Part shown: positions 7,042 to 14,798 of the stretch, piece by piece
Layout: every line of letters starts with the position of its first letter
How positions within the stretch are numbered: position 1 is the stretch's first letter
Origin: Sinomonas notoginsengisoli
Lineage (GTDB): Bacteria > Actinomycetota > Actinomycetes > Actinomycetales > Micrococcaceae
Assembly: GCF_021554725.1 (NCBI RefSeq)
Contig: NZ_JAIZDP010000008.1
Location: 57,252 to 121,251, forward strand
DNA: 64,000 nucleotides
Direction of reading: 5' to 3'
Notes under the pieces: generated by a model
Database searches by the model: none
Seen by the model: only the letters and a program-made list of their open reading frames with translations
What the model was told of the DNA's origin: nothing
Position numbers and translations under genes: made by a program

Positions 7042-7050
7042 TGTGGATAA
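7042..7050 (-). promoter_or_regulatory. DnaA-box-like 9-mer
   Basis: The minus strand reads TTATCCACA, a perfect match to the consensus DnaA box. It lies right after the recombinase stop codon and upstream of the excisionase-Rep operon. A single box can occur by chance, but inside an element with a Rep-like gene it may help replication. Confidence 0.35.
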
Positions 7051-8403
7051 TCACGGCTGCTTCCACTCGAAACGCACCTGCTCGGGGCGGAAGCGGACGC
7101 CGTTCCCGGCCGGGTGCAGCTCGACGCGGGCCACGAGCCTCCGCAGGATGTCCCGCTTGGCGGTCAGCGGTGCGGCGTCCCACGCCTGACCGAGGTCGTC
7201 CGCCGCGATGATCGCTGAGAGGGCGTCGGCTCCCTCAGCGCGGCGGATCTCGTCCTCCACGCCAGTGAGCTCGGCGGTCAGTTTCGCGGACTGGGCGCGC
7301 ACCGCTGCGACGCCGAGCACGCCGTCCGCGAGGAGGGCGGCGAGGGCGTCACGGCGGTCGCGGAGCCCGGCGGCCCTTGCCCGGAGCGAAGCGAGGTCAT
7401 CGTTGCGCGGGAGCACCTTCGCTGCGACTGGCCGGAGCCTGGCGAGGACGAGCGCCCGCACGAGGTCGTCGATCGGGGCGCGCTGCCGCTGCACGTGGCC
7501 GCTCGGGCACCTGTAGATCGGGTTCCCGTCGCCGCGGCCGTGGCAGGGCTTCCCGCACACGCCGCAGGTGAGTATCCCAGCGAGGAGGTGGCGGACCGCC
7601 CGGTCCGGTGGCGGGAGCCGGTTGGGGTCCTTGAGCCGGTTCTGGAGCTGCTCGAACGTGTCCTCGCTGAGGATGGGCTCCCACTGGCCGGCGGCGACGT
7701 CGCGGCCGCGATGGAGGCGGCGGCCGATGTAGCGGCGGTTCGCGAGGACGCGGGTCACGCTCCGGATGGACCAGGAGCCGCCCCTCGTCGTCGTGTGCCG
7801 TTCGTTCCAGTCGCGCGTGACGGCGGCAAGGCTGGCGCCCTCGAGGATCGCCTGGGCGCCGCTGCGGATCGATGCGGCCTCGTCCTCGACGACGACGACA
7901 GCGCCGTCGCGGAGGTCGTAGCCGAAGGGCCGGACGCTCCAATAACTCGACCCGGCCGCGGCGCGCTGCTCGTTCGCGCGGCGCTGCCGCTGGCCCTTGT
8001 GCTTGACCTCCATCGCGGCGATCGACGTCAGGATCTCGGCGACGGCGACGCCCGATGGGTCCGCCATGTTGAGCGAGGTCCCATGGACCGAGACGACCTC
8101 GAGGGCGTGGGGCTGGCCAGCGTCGATAACGCGTGCGAGGTCGCGGGTCGTTCTGCTGAGCCGGTCGAGGTGCCACACCACGAGCCGCGTCACGCGGCCG
8201 GTTGCGATCTCGGCGAGGAGGGCCTCGAAGCCGGGGCGGGCCCTGCCCGTGCTGGCGGAGAGGTCGTTGTCCTGGAACACCCGCGGCTTCGCCCACCCCT
8301 TGAGCTTCGCGAGCGCGAGGGTGTCCTCCTTCTGCCGGGTAACGGCCACGGCATCACCGGTGGCGTCCCTCGACTGCCGCACATACACCGCGGTTCCGCT
8401 CAT
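7051..8403 (-). CDS. large serine recombinase (integrase)
   Basis: A 450-residue site-specific recombinase. The N-terminal resolvase domain (1-145) has the nucleophile Ser11 in YVRQSRD and the VVWHLDRLSR motif. The recombinase domain (about 150-255) contains RPFGYDLRDG and the ANRRYIG segment. A zinc ribbon follows with Cys280, Cys283, Cys287 and Cys299, then a coiled coil. Such enzymes integrate DNA between short non-identical att sites with a 2-bp crossover. The gene lies at the right end of the element, 43 bp from the right att site, as is normal. It probably inserted the element into the pilin gene. Confidence 0.95.
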   Translation of the reverse strand: MSGTAVYVRQSRDATGDAVAVTRQKEDTLALAKLKGWAKPRVFQDNDLSASTGRARPGFEALLAEIATGRVTRLVVWHLDRLSRTTRDLARVIDAGQPHALEVVSVHGTSLNMADPSGVAVAEILTSIAAMEVKHKGQRQRRANEQRAAAGSSYWSVRPFGYDLRDGAVVVVEDEAASIRSGAQAILEGASLAAVTRDWNERHTTTRGGSWSIRSVTRVLANRRYIGRRLHRGRDVAAGQWEPILSEDTFEQLQNRLKDPNRLPPPDRAVRHLLAGILTCGVCGKPCHGRGDGNPIYRCPSGHVQRQRAPIDDLVRALVLARLRPVAAKVLPRNDDLASLRARAAGLRDRRDALAALLADGVLGVAAVRAQSAKLTAELTGVEDEIRRAEGADALSAIIAADDLGQAWDAAPLTAKRDILRRLVARVELHPAGNGVRFRPEQVRFEWKQP

Positions 8404-8445
8404 GCTCTCATTTTAGACGAGAGAACTGCCGAACTATAGACATCT

Positions 8446-8458
8446 CGCCTAGCGTCGC
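8446..8458 (+). other. right attachment site of the integrated element
   Basis: CGCCTAGCGTCGC pairs with the left site (11 of 13 identical, common central AG). To the right lies host DNA encoding the N-terminal part of DUF4244. To the left the minus-strand pilin frame runs on into element DNA for 12 codons (EMSIVRQFSRLK) and stops. Confidence 0.75.
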
Positions 8459-8872
8459 AATCGCATACTCGGCGGTGGCCATCCCCTGCTGACCGGCAGC
8501 CCGGGATTTCATCCACACGCGTAGCAGCCGCAACCGGACGGCGGCCCATCGGTGTACGGCTCGGCGGCCCGCGCGTCCGGACTGGTGCGGGACGGAGGCC
8601 AGTCGAGACAGGGTTCCGGTGCTCATGTCAGGGGCGACGGTCGAGCCTTGGAGGCAATCGACTCCCAAGTCCGGCATTCGATGGGGCGCCGCGTCCGGCT
8701 GCGGGCACGGGGCGGCTGCGGCAGCCGCGAAGAGCCCGATGACCCGGCCCCCGCTGTCCGTGGGATGGATCGACGCTGGGCTGGGTCCGGAAGTGGCCGC
8801 CAGCTCGAGGAGCGTGTGGTCAGGGGAGCTGTGGGGGACAGTGTGGTTGGTTCTTTGAGCCATTGCGGACAT
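8446..8872 (-). pseudogene. 5' part of the DUF4244 (Flp-type pilin-like) gene, split by the element
   Basis: The frame starts at an ATG 6 nt after GGAGG (an ATG 6 nt earlier lies right on the ribosome site). It has a long polar N-terminal region, then GMATAEYAIATLG, the DUF4244/Flp prepilin motif with the conserved Glu needed for prepilin processing. At the att site the frame enters element DNA and ends after EMSIVRQFSRLK at 8408. The hydrophobic C-terminal helix is left behind at 131-240. The present product lacks most of the membrane helix and should not form a pilus subunit. The N-terminal 80 residues are longer than usual, so a start at 8626 is possible. Confidence 0.8.
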
Positions 8873-9037
8873 GGTCATCCTCCTTGCAGATCTTGCTCTG
8901 GCCTTCCGTACGGTGACGGTTGGCCCGGACGTGGGTCATGTGCCGATCGGCAGGACCCGTGGCACCTCGCACCGCCAGCGCAGCCGGTGGCGTCTGAGGA
9001 TGCCGCCTGCCCGATAGGCAGGAGTCTTCGTGGCCAG

Positions 9038-9664
9038 TTAGCCGGTGGGAATCATCGCGAGCAGAACCGGGACTACCCCCAGGCACAGGAAGGCGGGGAG
9101 CGAGCAGACCCCGAGGGGTATGACCAACCGGACCCCGAGGGCACCTGCGCGCTTCTCAAGCTCGCGATGACGGGTCCTGCGCAACTGTCGGGCTCGGGCG
9201 AAGAGGAGCTCAGCGGACGGTGCGCCTGTCGAGGCCGCGAAGTGGAGGGCGGCGCGCAGCTGGCCTGCGTCAGCACCGGGCTCGGTCTCCGGCCACGCGT
9301 GGTCCCAGTCGGCGCCAAGCTGAAGCGCCGCGGCCGCCCTTTCGAGGGCCTCCCCAGAGGCACCGGCAACGCGCGAGGCGATCTCCAGTGCGCGGGGCAA
9401 CGCGAGCCCTGCCTGCAGCATCGTGCCGAGCAGTTCAAGCAGGAGTGGTACCTCGTCCTGTCCGGGGAGGGCACCACGATTTCCTCGTGTTGTCTCCAAG
9501 CCGCTGCCCAGGACAGGTGGCCCGGACCCCCGGGTATCGCTCGAACGCCCCGACGCGCCCGATCTGTGCGTGCTCATCGCGCGAAGCCTCTGGGCAGGTC
9601 CCGAGGAGGCCAAGGACGTACCCGCCACGATGCACACAACGCTCAGGATCCCTATGAGACTCAT
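9038..9664 (-). CDS. tadC: TadC-like type II secretion F-domain membrane protein
   Basis: A 208-residue membrane platform protein of the Tad/Flp pilus machine. An N-terminal membrane segment (MSLIGILSVVCIVAGTSLAS) is followed by a cytoplasmic T2SSF-domain helix bundle (VPLLLELLGTMLQAGLALPRA) and a C-terminal pair of hydrophobic stretches (VRLVIPLGVCSLPAFLCLGV). It works with TadB as the inner-membrane base that TadA drives. The ATG overlaps the TadB stop (ATGA). A 165-bp spacer with a weak hairpin separates it from the split pilin gene downstream. Confidence 0.85.
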   Translation of the reverse strand: MSLIGILSVVCIVAGTSLASSGPAQRLRAMSTHRSGASGRSSDTRGSGPPVLGSGLETTRGNRGALPGQDEVPLLLELLGTMLQAGLALPRALEIASRVAGASGEALERAAAALQLGADWDHAWPETEPGADAGQLRAALHFAASTGAPSAELLFARARQLRRTRHRELEKRAGALGVRLVIPLGVCSLPAFLCLGVVPVLLAMIPTG

Positions 9665-10521
9665 CGGGTCTCCGATGCAGAACGAACCAGCCTCGCAGAC
9701 CACGACCGGCCAGCAACGGTGAGCGCTCCCCCAACAGCCAGGCACAGCGACCCAAGCGGTGTCGAAAGCAGCACGCCGAGGGGATCGGCTCCCATGAGCA
9801 TCCCGAGACCCAGTCCTGCCAGGGGCAGGACGCTCAGTACTTGGGCTGTGGCACGCGGGCCTGCGAGAGCGACAGCACGCGCGGCCGCTGCATCGGCGTC
9901 CGCTTCCAGCTGGGCGGCGACCCGATCCAGAACACCTGCCAAAGGGCTTCCTGAGGCCTCAGCGGTCTCAATGCAGGCGGCGACGCTGGACCAGACGCCG
10001 GCTTGGGCGGTCGTCGCGGGGCGGCGGCTCCCACCGCTATCGCGGCCAGCTGTGCAGGCGTCCTGGATGGCCGCAGCAGCTGGGCGGCCGAGCGCCGCAG
10101 CGCGTGAGGCCGAGCCGAGGACCCGGGCAGTAAGGTCTTCAGGCACGGACCGCGCACCCACGCACATCGGCCATCGACCCTGATCCGAAGGGGCCGTGGC
10201 ATGAGTGCCCGGCATGACGTACATCTCCGCAGCCTGGCGCCACATCTGCTCGGGGCTCCTTCCTGCTCGTAGCAGTGCCGCGAGCTGGGCCACGAGGAGG
10301 GAGGCCCGCTGCAACTCGTGGTCGGGTCCGGGGGGCTTTGGCTTCGGCCGCAGGAAACCTCGACGGCCTCGGGTGGCGGGGTGTCCCGATGCGGCGGCCC
10401 GGGGCAGTGGCTTGTCCGGCCACCATGAAATTGCGGTGGGTCGGGCCGCCTGCGCTGTCAGGCACCATCCAGTGAAGAGCGCTGCAGCCAGCGCAATGGC
10501 GCCGACGATCGCGCCGCTCAT
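9661..10521 (-). CDS. tadB: TadB-like type II secretion F-domain membrane protein
   Basis: A 286-residue inner-membrane protein of the Tad pilus. It begins with a membrane helix (MSGAIVGAIALAAALFTGW), then a basic linker, a cytoplasmic T2SSF domain (QRASLLVAQLAALLRAGRSP at about residues 75-94, later VAACIETAEASGSPLAGVLD) and two C-terminal membrane helices. Its start overlaps the TadA stop (ATGA). A poorly conserved insert around residues 105-140 is long for the family. Order and coupling leave little doubt about the assignment. Confidence 0.82.
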   Translation of the reverse strand: MSGAIVGAIALAAALFTGWCLTAQAARPTAISWWPDKPLPRAAASGHPATRGRRGFLRPKPKPPGPDHELQRASLLVAQLAALLRAGRSPEQMWRQAAEMYVMPGTHATAPSDQGRWPMCVGARSVPEDLTARVLGSASRAAALGRPAAAAIQDACTAGRDSGGSRRPATTAQAGVWSSVAACIETAEASGSPLAGVLDRVAAQLEADADAAAARAVALAGPRATAQVLSVLPLAGLGLGMLMGADPLGVLLSTPLGSLCLAVGGALTVAGRSWSARLVRSASETR

Positions 10522-11702
10522 GGGACCGACTCCAGAGTAGGTCCCAGCCCCAGAAGGGCCGTGAGCCGGTCCCATCCGGCTCCGCGTTCAGAAACATTCG
10601 CCACGGCGTCCCGTCGGACGAGGCCGTCCTCGACCCTGAGCCCGTCCGGCCCATGGGATACGACAGCGATGCTCGCCACCCGTCGGCCCGTATTGGTCCG
10701 CTCGAGGTGCACCACCGCATCGAGAGCGCTGGCGGCCTGGAGTGCGGTGGCCTCGGCACTGAGCCCCGCAAGAGCTCCCAGGGCGGCCAAGCGGGCCACA
10801 ACAGATCCGGCTGAGTTGGCATGGACTGTGCCAGCACCGCTGTGCCCTGTGTTCAGTGCCGACAGGAGTTCCCGCACCTCGGCGCCGCGGCACTCGCCCA
10901 CCACAAGCCAGTCGGGACGCATGCGCAGCGCTTCGCGGACGAGGTGTGCGAGGTCCACGCTGCCGGTACCCTCGACATTGCTGTGGCGCGCCTCGAGGCA
11001 GACCGTGTGCCCGTGCTGTGGTGCGAGTTCGGCGGCATCCTCTACAAGGACGATCCGGTCCGTGGCCGGCACGAGGCCCAACAGGGCACTGAGCAGAGTC
11101 GTCTTGCCTGAGCCGGTCGCCCCGCTCACAAGGAAGCTCCTCCGTTGGGCCACGAGGGCCTCGAGGACCCGTCGTTGGTCGTTCAGGACGCACCCTGTGT
11201 GCTCGAGCTCGTCGAGGCTCATCGTCTTCTCCCGCGCGATGCGCACCGAGAGCAGCGTGCCACTCGTCGAGACTGGCGGCAGGACCGCGTGCACCCGGTA
11301 ACCGCCGGGCAGGCGCACGTCCACACACGGGCTCGAGTCGTCCAGCCGCCGCCCTCCCGCCGCCACAAGCCTCACAGCGAGCGCCCTGATGGCCTCCTCA
11401 GAGGGGAACGAAACCGAACTGCGCTCGAGGCCATTCCCACGATCCAGCCAGACCTCGTCGGGTGCGTTGACGAAGAGGTCTGTGACACCGGGATCGTTGG
11501 CCAGCGGCTGCAGAGGTCCCAGCCCGCGCAGTTCGGCGGTGATCAGCTCGACGGCTGCGAGGGCGCCCGACGTCCCGAGCAGTCGGCCGCTGTCCTGGAC
11601 CGCGGCGGCAATGCGCGCCGGTGTCACAGGTCCAGACTGTGCCAGAACCGAACGGCGGACGGTGTCGAGGAGGTCTGGATCGAGGCCGCGCATGCCCCTC
11701 AC
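10518..11702 (-). CDS. tadA: TadA-family secretion/pilus ATPase
   Basis: A 394-residue hexameric ATPase that powers Tad pilus assembly on the cytoplasmic face of the membrane. The N-terminal domain includes LRGLGPLQPLANDPGVTDLF. The core has Walker A GATGSGKTT (194-202), the Asp box (VLVEDAAEL), Walker B-region DWLVVGECRGAEV and the His box (TGHSGAGTVHANS). The start codon overlaps the stop of the Ssd gene (ATGA); an internal Met4 is possible. All catalytic motifs are intact, so the motor is present although its major pilin gene is interrupted. Confidence 0.93.
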   Translation of the reverse strand: MRGMRGLDPDLLDTVRRSVLAQSGPVTPARIAAAVQDSGRLLGTSGALAAVELITAELRGLGPLQPLANDPGVTDLFVNAPDEVWLDRGNGLERSSVSFPSEEAIRALAVRLVAAGGRRLDDSSPCVDVRLPGGYRVHAVLPPVSTSGTLLSVRIAREKTMSLDELEHTGCVLNDQRRVLEALVAQRRSFLVSGATGSGKTTLLSALLGLVPATDRIVLVEDAAELAPQHGHTVCLEARHSNVEGTGSVDLAHLVREALRMRPDWLVVGECRGAEVRELLSALNTGHSGAGTVHANSAGSVVARLAALGALAGLSAEATALQAASALDAVVHLERTNTGRRVASIAVVSHGPDGLRVEDGLVRRDAVANVSERGAGWDRLTALLGLGPTLESVP

Positions 11703-12868
11703 CGCGCTGCCCGCCGCCCGCGCCCGGCGAGGCGCGCACCCAAGGCGATCGCCGCGGCGTCATCCGCCCGGTCCCCGAGGTCACGGTCCAGAGCTCCCTC
11801 AAGGACCGCGCTGGCGAGCCGATGAACGGATTTGAGACGGGAGAGCTCTAGGAGGCGACCCGCGTCGGCCGCGGGCGCGGCACGCCGGATGTGTGGAAGG
11901 CGCCCCACGAGGGGACATCGCATCAGATCGGCGAGCTGCTCGGCATCGACGGCCTCCGCTGTGGGGCCTCGCACTACAGCTCCAAGTGGAACCGGCGGAA
12001 GCTCGTGAGTGATCTGTGTGGCCGAGAGAGCACCCCTCAGCGTCCCGGGGACCACGAGGAGAATCCGGTCACTCGTCCACGCGAAGTCCTCGAGCCCCTC
12101 CCGTCCCCGGCCCACATCGACCACCACGAGCTCGTAGGCGGCCCGGGCAGCGTCGATGACGCCGGCCGTGGCTGATCGGGGGACGCGTTGTGCAGACCCT
12201 TCGCCAGCTGGCCACGAAAGGACCGACATGCCTCCGATGCGGGGCAATGACGCCGCCAACTGCGCTGGATTGATGGCCCCGCTCGCTGAGCCGAGGTCGG
12301 GCCACCGTAGCCCTTCGACGGGGTGAGCGCTCACGGAGGCCTCGAGTCCTCCGGCTAACCGGTCGCCGTCCACGAGCAGCGTCCCCACCCCGGTGAGCGA
12401 GGCCGCGCCTGCGAGGAGAGCCGCCGTGGTGCTCGCACCGGCGCCACCGCAGCCCCCCAGGACCGCGAGAACGGTTCCCATTGAGCCTTCAGCGTTGCGC
12501 CTTCCGAGGAATTCCACGAGCCAGGCTGCAGCCTCCGGCAGCTCGGCGACGTGGTCGATCCCGATCTGGGCGGCTCGTTCCCAGAGCGCCTGCCGCTGGT
12601 CGGACCTCCCGAGAAGCACTGCAGAGCCAAGGCGCTGCGGCGGAACCTCGACGACGTCGGGCCCGACCAGAACGAGTTCTGCACGGTGCCAGACATCTGG
12701 GAAGTCCTCGACCTTGCGCACGCCCTCGAAATGGACTCCCGCAACGGCCGCTACACGGGCGCAATCGTCTCGGAGCGCATCGTCAGCGGTGACGCAGCAC
12801 ACTACCGTCCCGGAGTCCGGGAGCCACGCCTCGCCTACCGCCGCACTTCCCTGCACATTCCCTGCCAT
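11699..12868 (-). CDS. Ssd/CpaE-like (TadZ-type) septum-site-determining protein
   Basis: A 389-residue protein of the CpaE/TadZ family, named Ssd in actinobacteria; it is thought to place the Tad machine in the cell and can affect septation. The N-terminal part is receiver-like (TVVCCVTADDALRDDCARVA). The C-terminal MinD/ParA-like ATPase has a deviant Walker A: GGCGGAGASTT lacks the signature Lys. The region ELVVVDVGRG corresponds to Walker A-prime/B. The start at 12868 has GGAAGG 8 nt upstream. It is the first gene of the tad operon and is divergent from the decayed polymerase gene. Confidence 0.85.
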   Translation of the reverse strand: MAGNVQGSAAVGEAWLPDSGTVVCCVTADDALRDDCARVAAVAGVHFEGVRKVEDFPDVWHRAELVLVGPDVVEVPPQRLGSAVLLGRSDQRQALWERAAQIGIDHVAELPEAAAWLVEFLGRRNAEGSMGTVLAVLGGCGGAGASTTAALLAGAASLTGVGTLLVDGDRLAGGLEASVSAHPVEGLRWPDLGSASGAINPAQLAASLPRIGGMSVLSWPAGEGSAQRVPRSATAGVIDAARAAYELVVVDVGRGREGLEDFAWTSDRILLVVPGTLRGALSATQITHELPPVPLGAVVRGPTAEAVDAEQLADLMRCPLVGRLPHIRRAAPAADAGRLLELSRLKSVHRLASAVLEGALDRDLGDRADDAAAIALGARLAGRGRRAAR

Positions 12869-12988
12869 GCGCCCAGCCTTCCGTGACGCCGTGACCACCG
12901 GAACCTGCACGGACCGCTATGTGGACGACACACCGTGCCAGCGGCTGTGGAGGACGAGTGGGCCTTCAGATCCAGCGAGAATGGAGGG

Positions 12989-14669
12989 ATGTACGAGCTC
13001 GTCGCCTCTGATCCGGACAGCGGCCGCGTACTCATACAGCGCTTGGATCGGACGGGACGTCCGACGGCAGACGCCAGAGCCGTCCCGCCCGCAGACCTAC
13101 CGCAGGCAGTTCGGCTGATCGAGGAGAGCGAGCACCCCCGGTGGGTGTGGGAGCGGACCACAGAGTGGTACCCGGCGCTGCTGGCGGCGGGGGTCGAGGT
13201 CGCACGCTGCCACGACCTGTCCCTGTGCGCCGCGATTCTCATGCACTCCGCCTATACCGCGTCGAGCAGATACACGCCGGGCATCGCTGTGACCGGCATG
13301 CATGAGGCAGAGCAGGCCGCCGCCGCGCGGAACCCCGGCCCGGTACCGGCGCTTCGACAGGACGTCCTCTTCGAGCAGGCGGGGCCTACGGGCCCGGGTC
13401 CTGATGTCCTGGCGGCCGAACTTCGCAGCCAGCTGCACGCAGTTTCCCTCTCACCCGAAGCGCGGCGCCTCACACTCCTGCTCGCGGCGGAATCCGCGGG
13501 GTCGCTCATTGCGGCCGAGATGCAGGACGCAGGCGTCCCGTGGGATGCCGGAGTCCACGACGCCCTCCTCACCGAGCGGCTCGGGCCGCGCCCTCAAGGA
13601 TTCAATCGCCCAGACCTTCTCGAGGCCAAGGCAGCTGAGCTCCGCGAACTGCTCGGAGCGCCGGGACTCAACCCGGATTCCCCGCAGGATCTCGTGCGCG
13701 CACTCCACAGGGCAGGCATAGAGACTCGCAGCACCCGGGCTTCCGAACTCCGCCACCACACACACCCGGCGATCCAGCCACTTCTGGAGTACAAGAAGAT
13801 GGCCCGCCTCTTAGGCGCCAACGGCTGGGGATGGCTGGACACATGGGTCACGGGCGGACGCTTCCGTCCTGAATACGTGGTGGGCGGGGTCGTCACGGGC
13901 AGGTGGGCGTCTCGGGGAGGGGGGCCATGCAGATTCCCGCTGAGGTTCGTGCCGCTGCGCGTGCCCTGCCTGGGCATCGGCTCATCGTCGCGGACGCCTC
14001 CCAGCTCGAGCCTCGCGTCCTCGCCGCGCTCGCCGGAGACGAGGCGATGGCGGCTGCGGCCCGAGGGCGCGACCTCTACGCGGGAATCGCTGCTGCCGGC
14101 TTCGGCGGGGACCGCTCGCAGGCCAAAATAGCCCTCCTCGGGGCAATCTACGGCTCGACAACAGGTGAATCGGGGCGCCTCATGCCGTAGCTCACCCGCC
14201 TCTACCCTCGCGCCGTCGCCCTCGTCGAGCAGGCCGCCCGCGACGGCGAGCGCGGGCTCCCCGTCACGACGCGCCTCGGCCGAAGCACGCCCCCTCCGTC
14301 CAGTCGTTGGTCCGCGTCGCAGCGCACCACTACGGCCGAGGAGCAGCGCGTGGCCGACGCAATCGCGAGGGACCGGGGCAGGTTCACACGCAACTTCGTC
14401 GTCCAGGGCACGGCCGCGGAGTGGGCTGAGTGCTGGATGGCAGACCTGCGGGGCAGGCTCCGCAGGATCAGCGCAGAGGGGCTGAGGGCTGAACTCGTCT
14501 ACTTCCTGCATGACGAAGTGGTGGTCCATGCCGAAGAGGCGGCAGCTGCGGCGTGCGCCGCTGCGGTGCAGGACGCGGCCGATGCGGCGGGAACGCTCCT
14601 GTTTCCCGGGGCACCCGTCGGGTTCCCACTCAGCGTTGCCGTGGTGGATCGTACGATCAGGCAAAATAG
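12989..14669 (+). pseudogene. decayed bifunctional 3'-5' exonuclease/DNA polymerase (PolA-like)
   Basis: The sequence encodes a family-A polymerase-like protein of about 560 residues, but with three lesions. First, a G-run at 13919-13924 is one base short; the frame YVVGGVVTGRWASRGGG must shift to continue as AMQIPAEVRAAARALPGHRL with VADASQLEPRVLAALAGDE (polymerase motif A). Second, an in-frame TAG at 14188-14190 interrupts GRLMP-LTRLYPRAVALVE. Third, one base is missing near 14650; restoring it gives VVDSYDQAK and the natural stop at 14667-14669. Motif C (FLHDEVVVH) is intact. It could be reported as three reading frames, but none alone is functional. Homopolymer errors cannot be excluded for one lesion. 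Confidence 0.85.
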
Positions 14670-14798
14670 GCCATCCCCTGACGTCACCACGACGGGTCCG
14701 CCCGGTTATCCACATAACGCACGACGGCGTCGCATCGCCTTCCGCTGCACCCCTACCTTGGTGGGGACACAGGACTTTCTGGGGGAAGGCGTCAGCAG

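Larger units (their letters stand above)
235..8451. mobile_element. 8.2 kb serine-recombinase satellite-like element with lone capsid gene and defence cargo
   Basis: The element is bounded by short att sites that split the DUF4244 pilin gene. Contents from left: a small protein, an AbiV-like protein, an HK97 major capsid protein, a HigB-HigA-SecB-like module, three small overlapping genes, an AT-rich/repeat region, a Rep-like protein, a 46-residue protein, an excisionase-like HTH protein and a large serine recombinase beside the right end. There is no terminase, portal, prohead protease, tail or lysis gene. A full prophage is therefore excluded. A satellite that supplies its own shell and borrows the rest from a helper phage is the simplest reading, but it could also be a decayed prophage. 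Confidence 0.8.

Noticed and set aside
14706..14714. TTATCCACA as a DnaA box of a chromosomal origin
   Set aside because: It is a single box within GTTATCCACATAAC, with no dnaA/dnaN genes or box cluster nearby.
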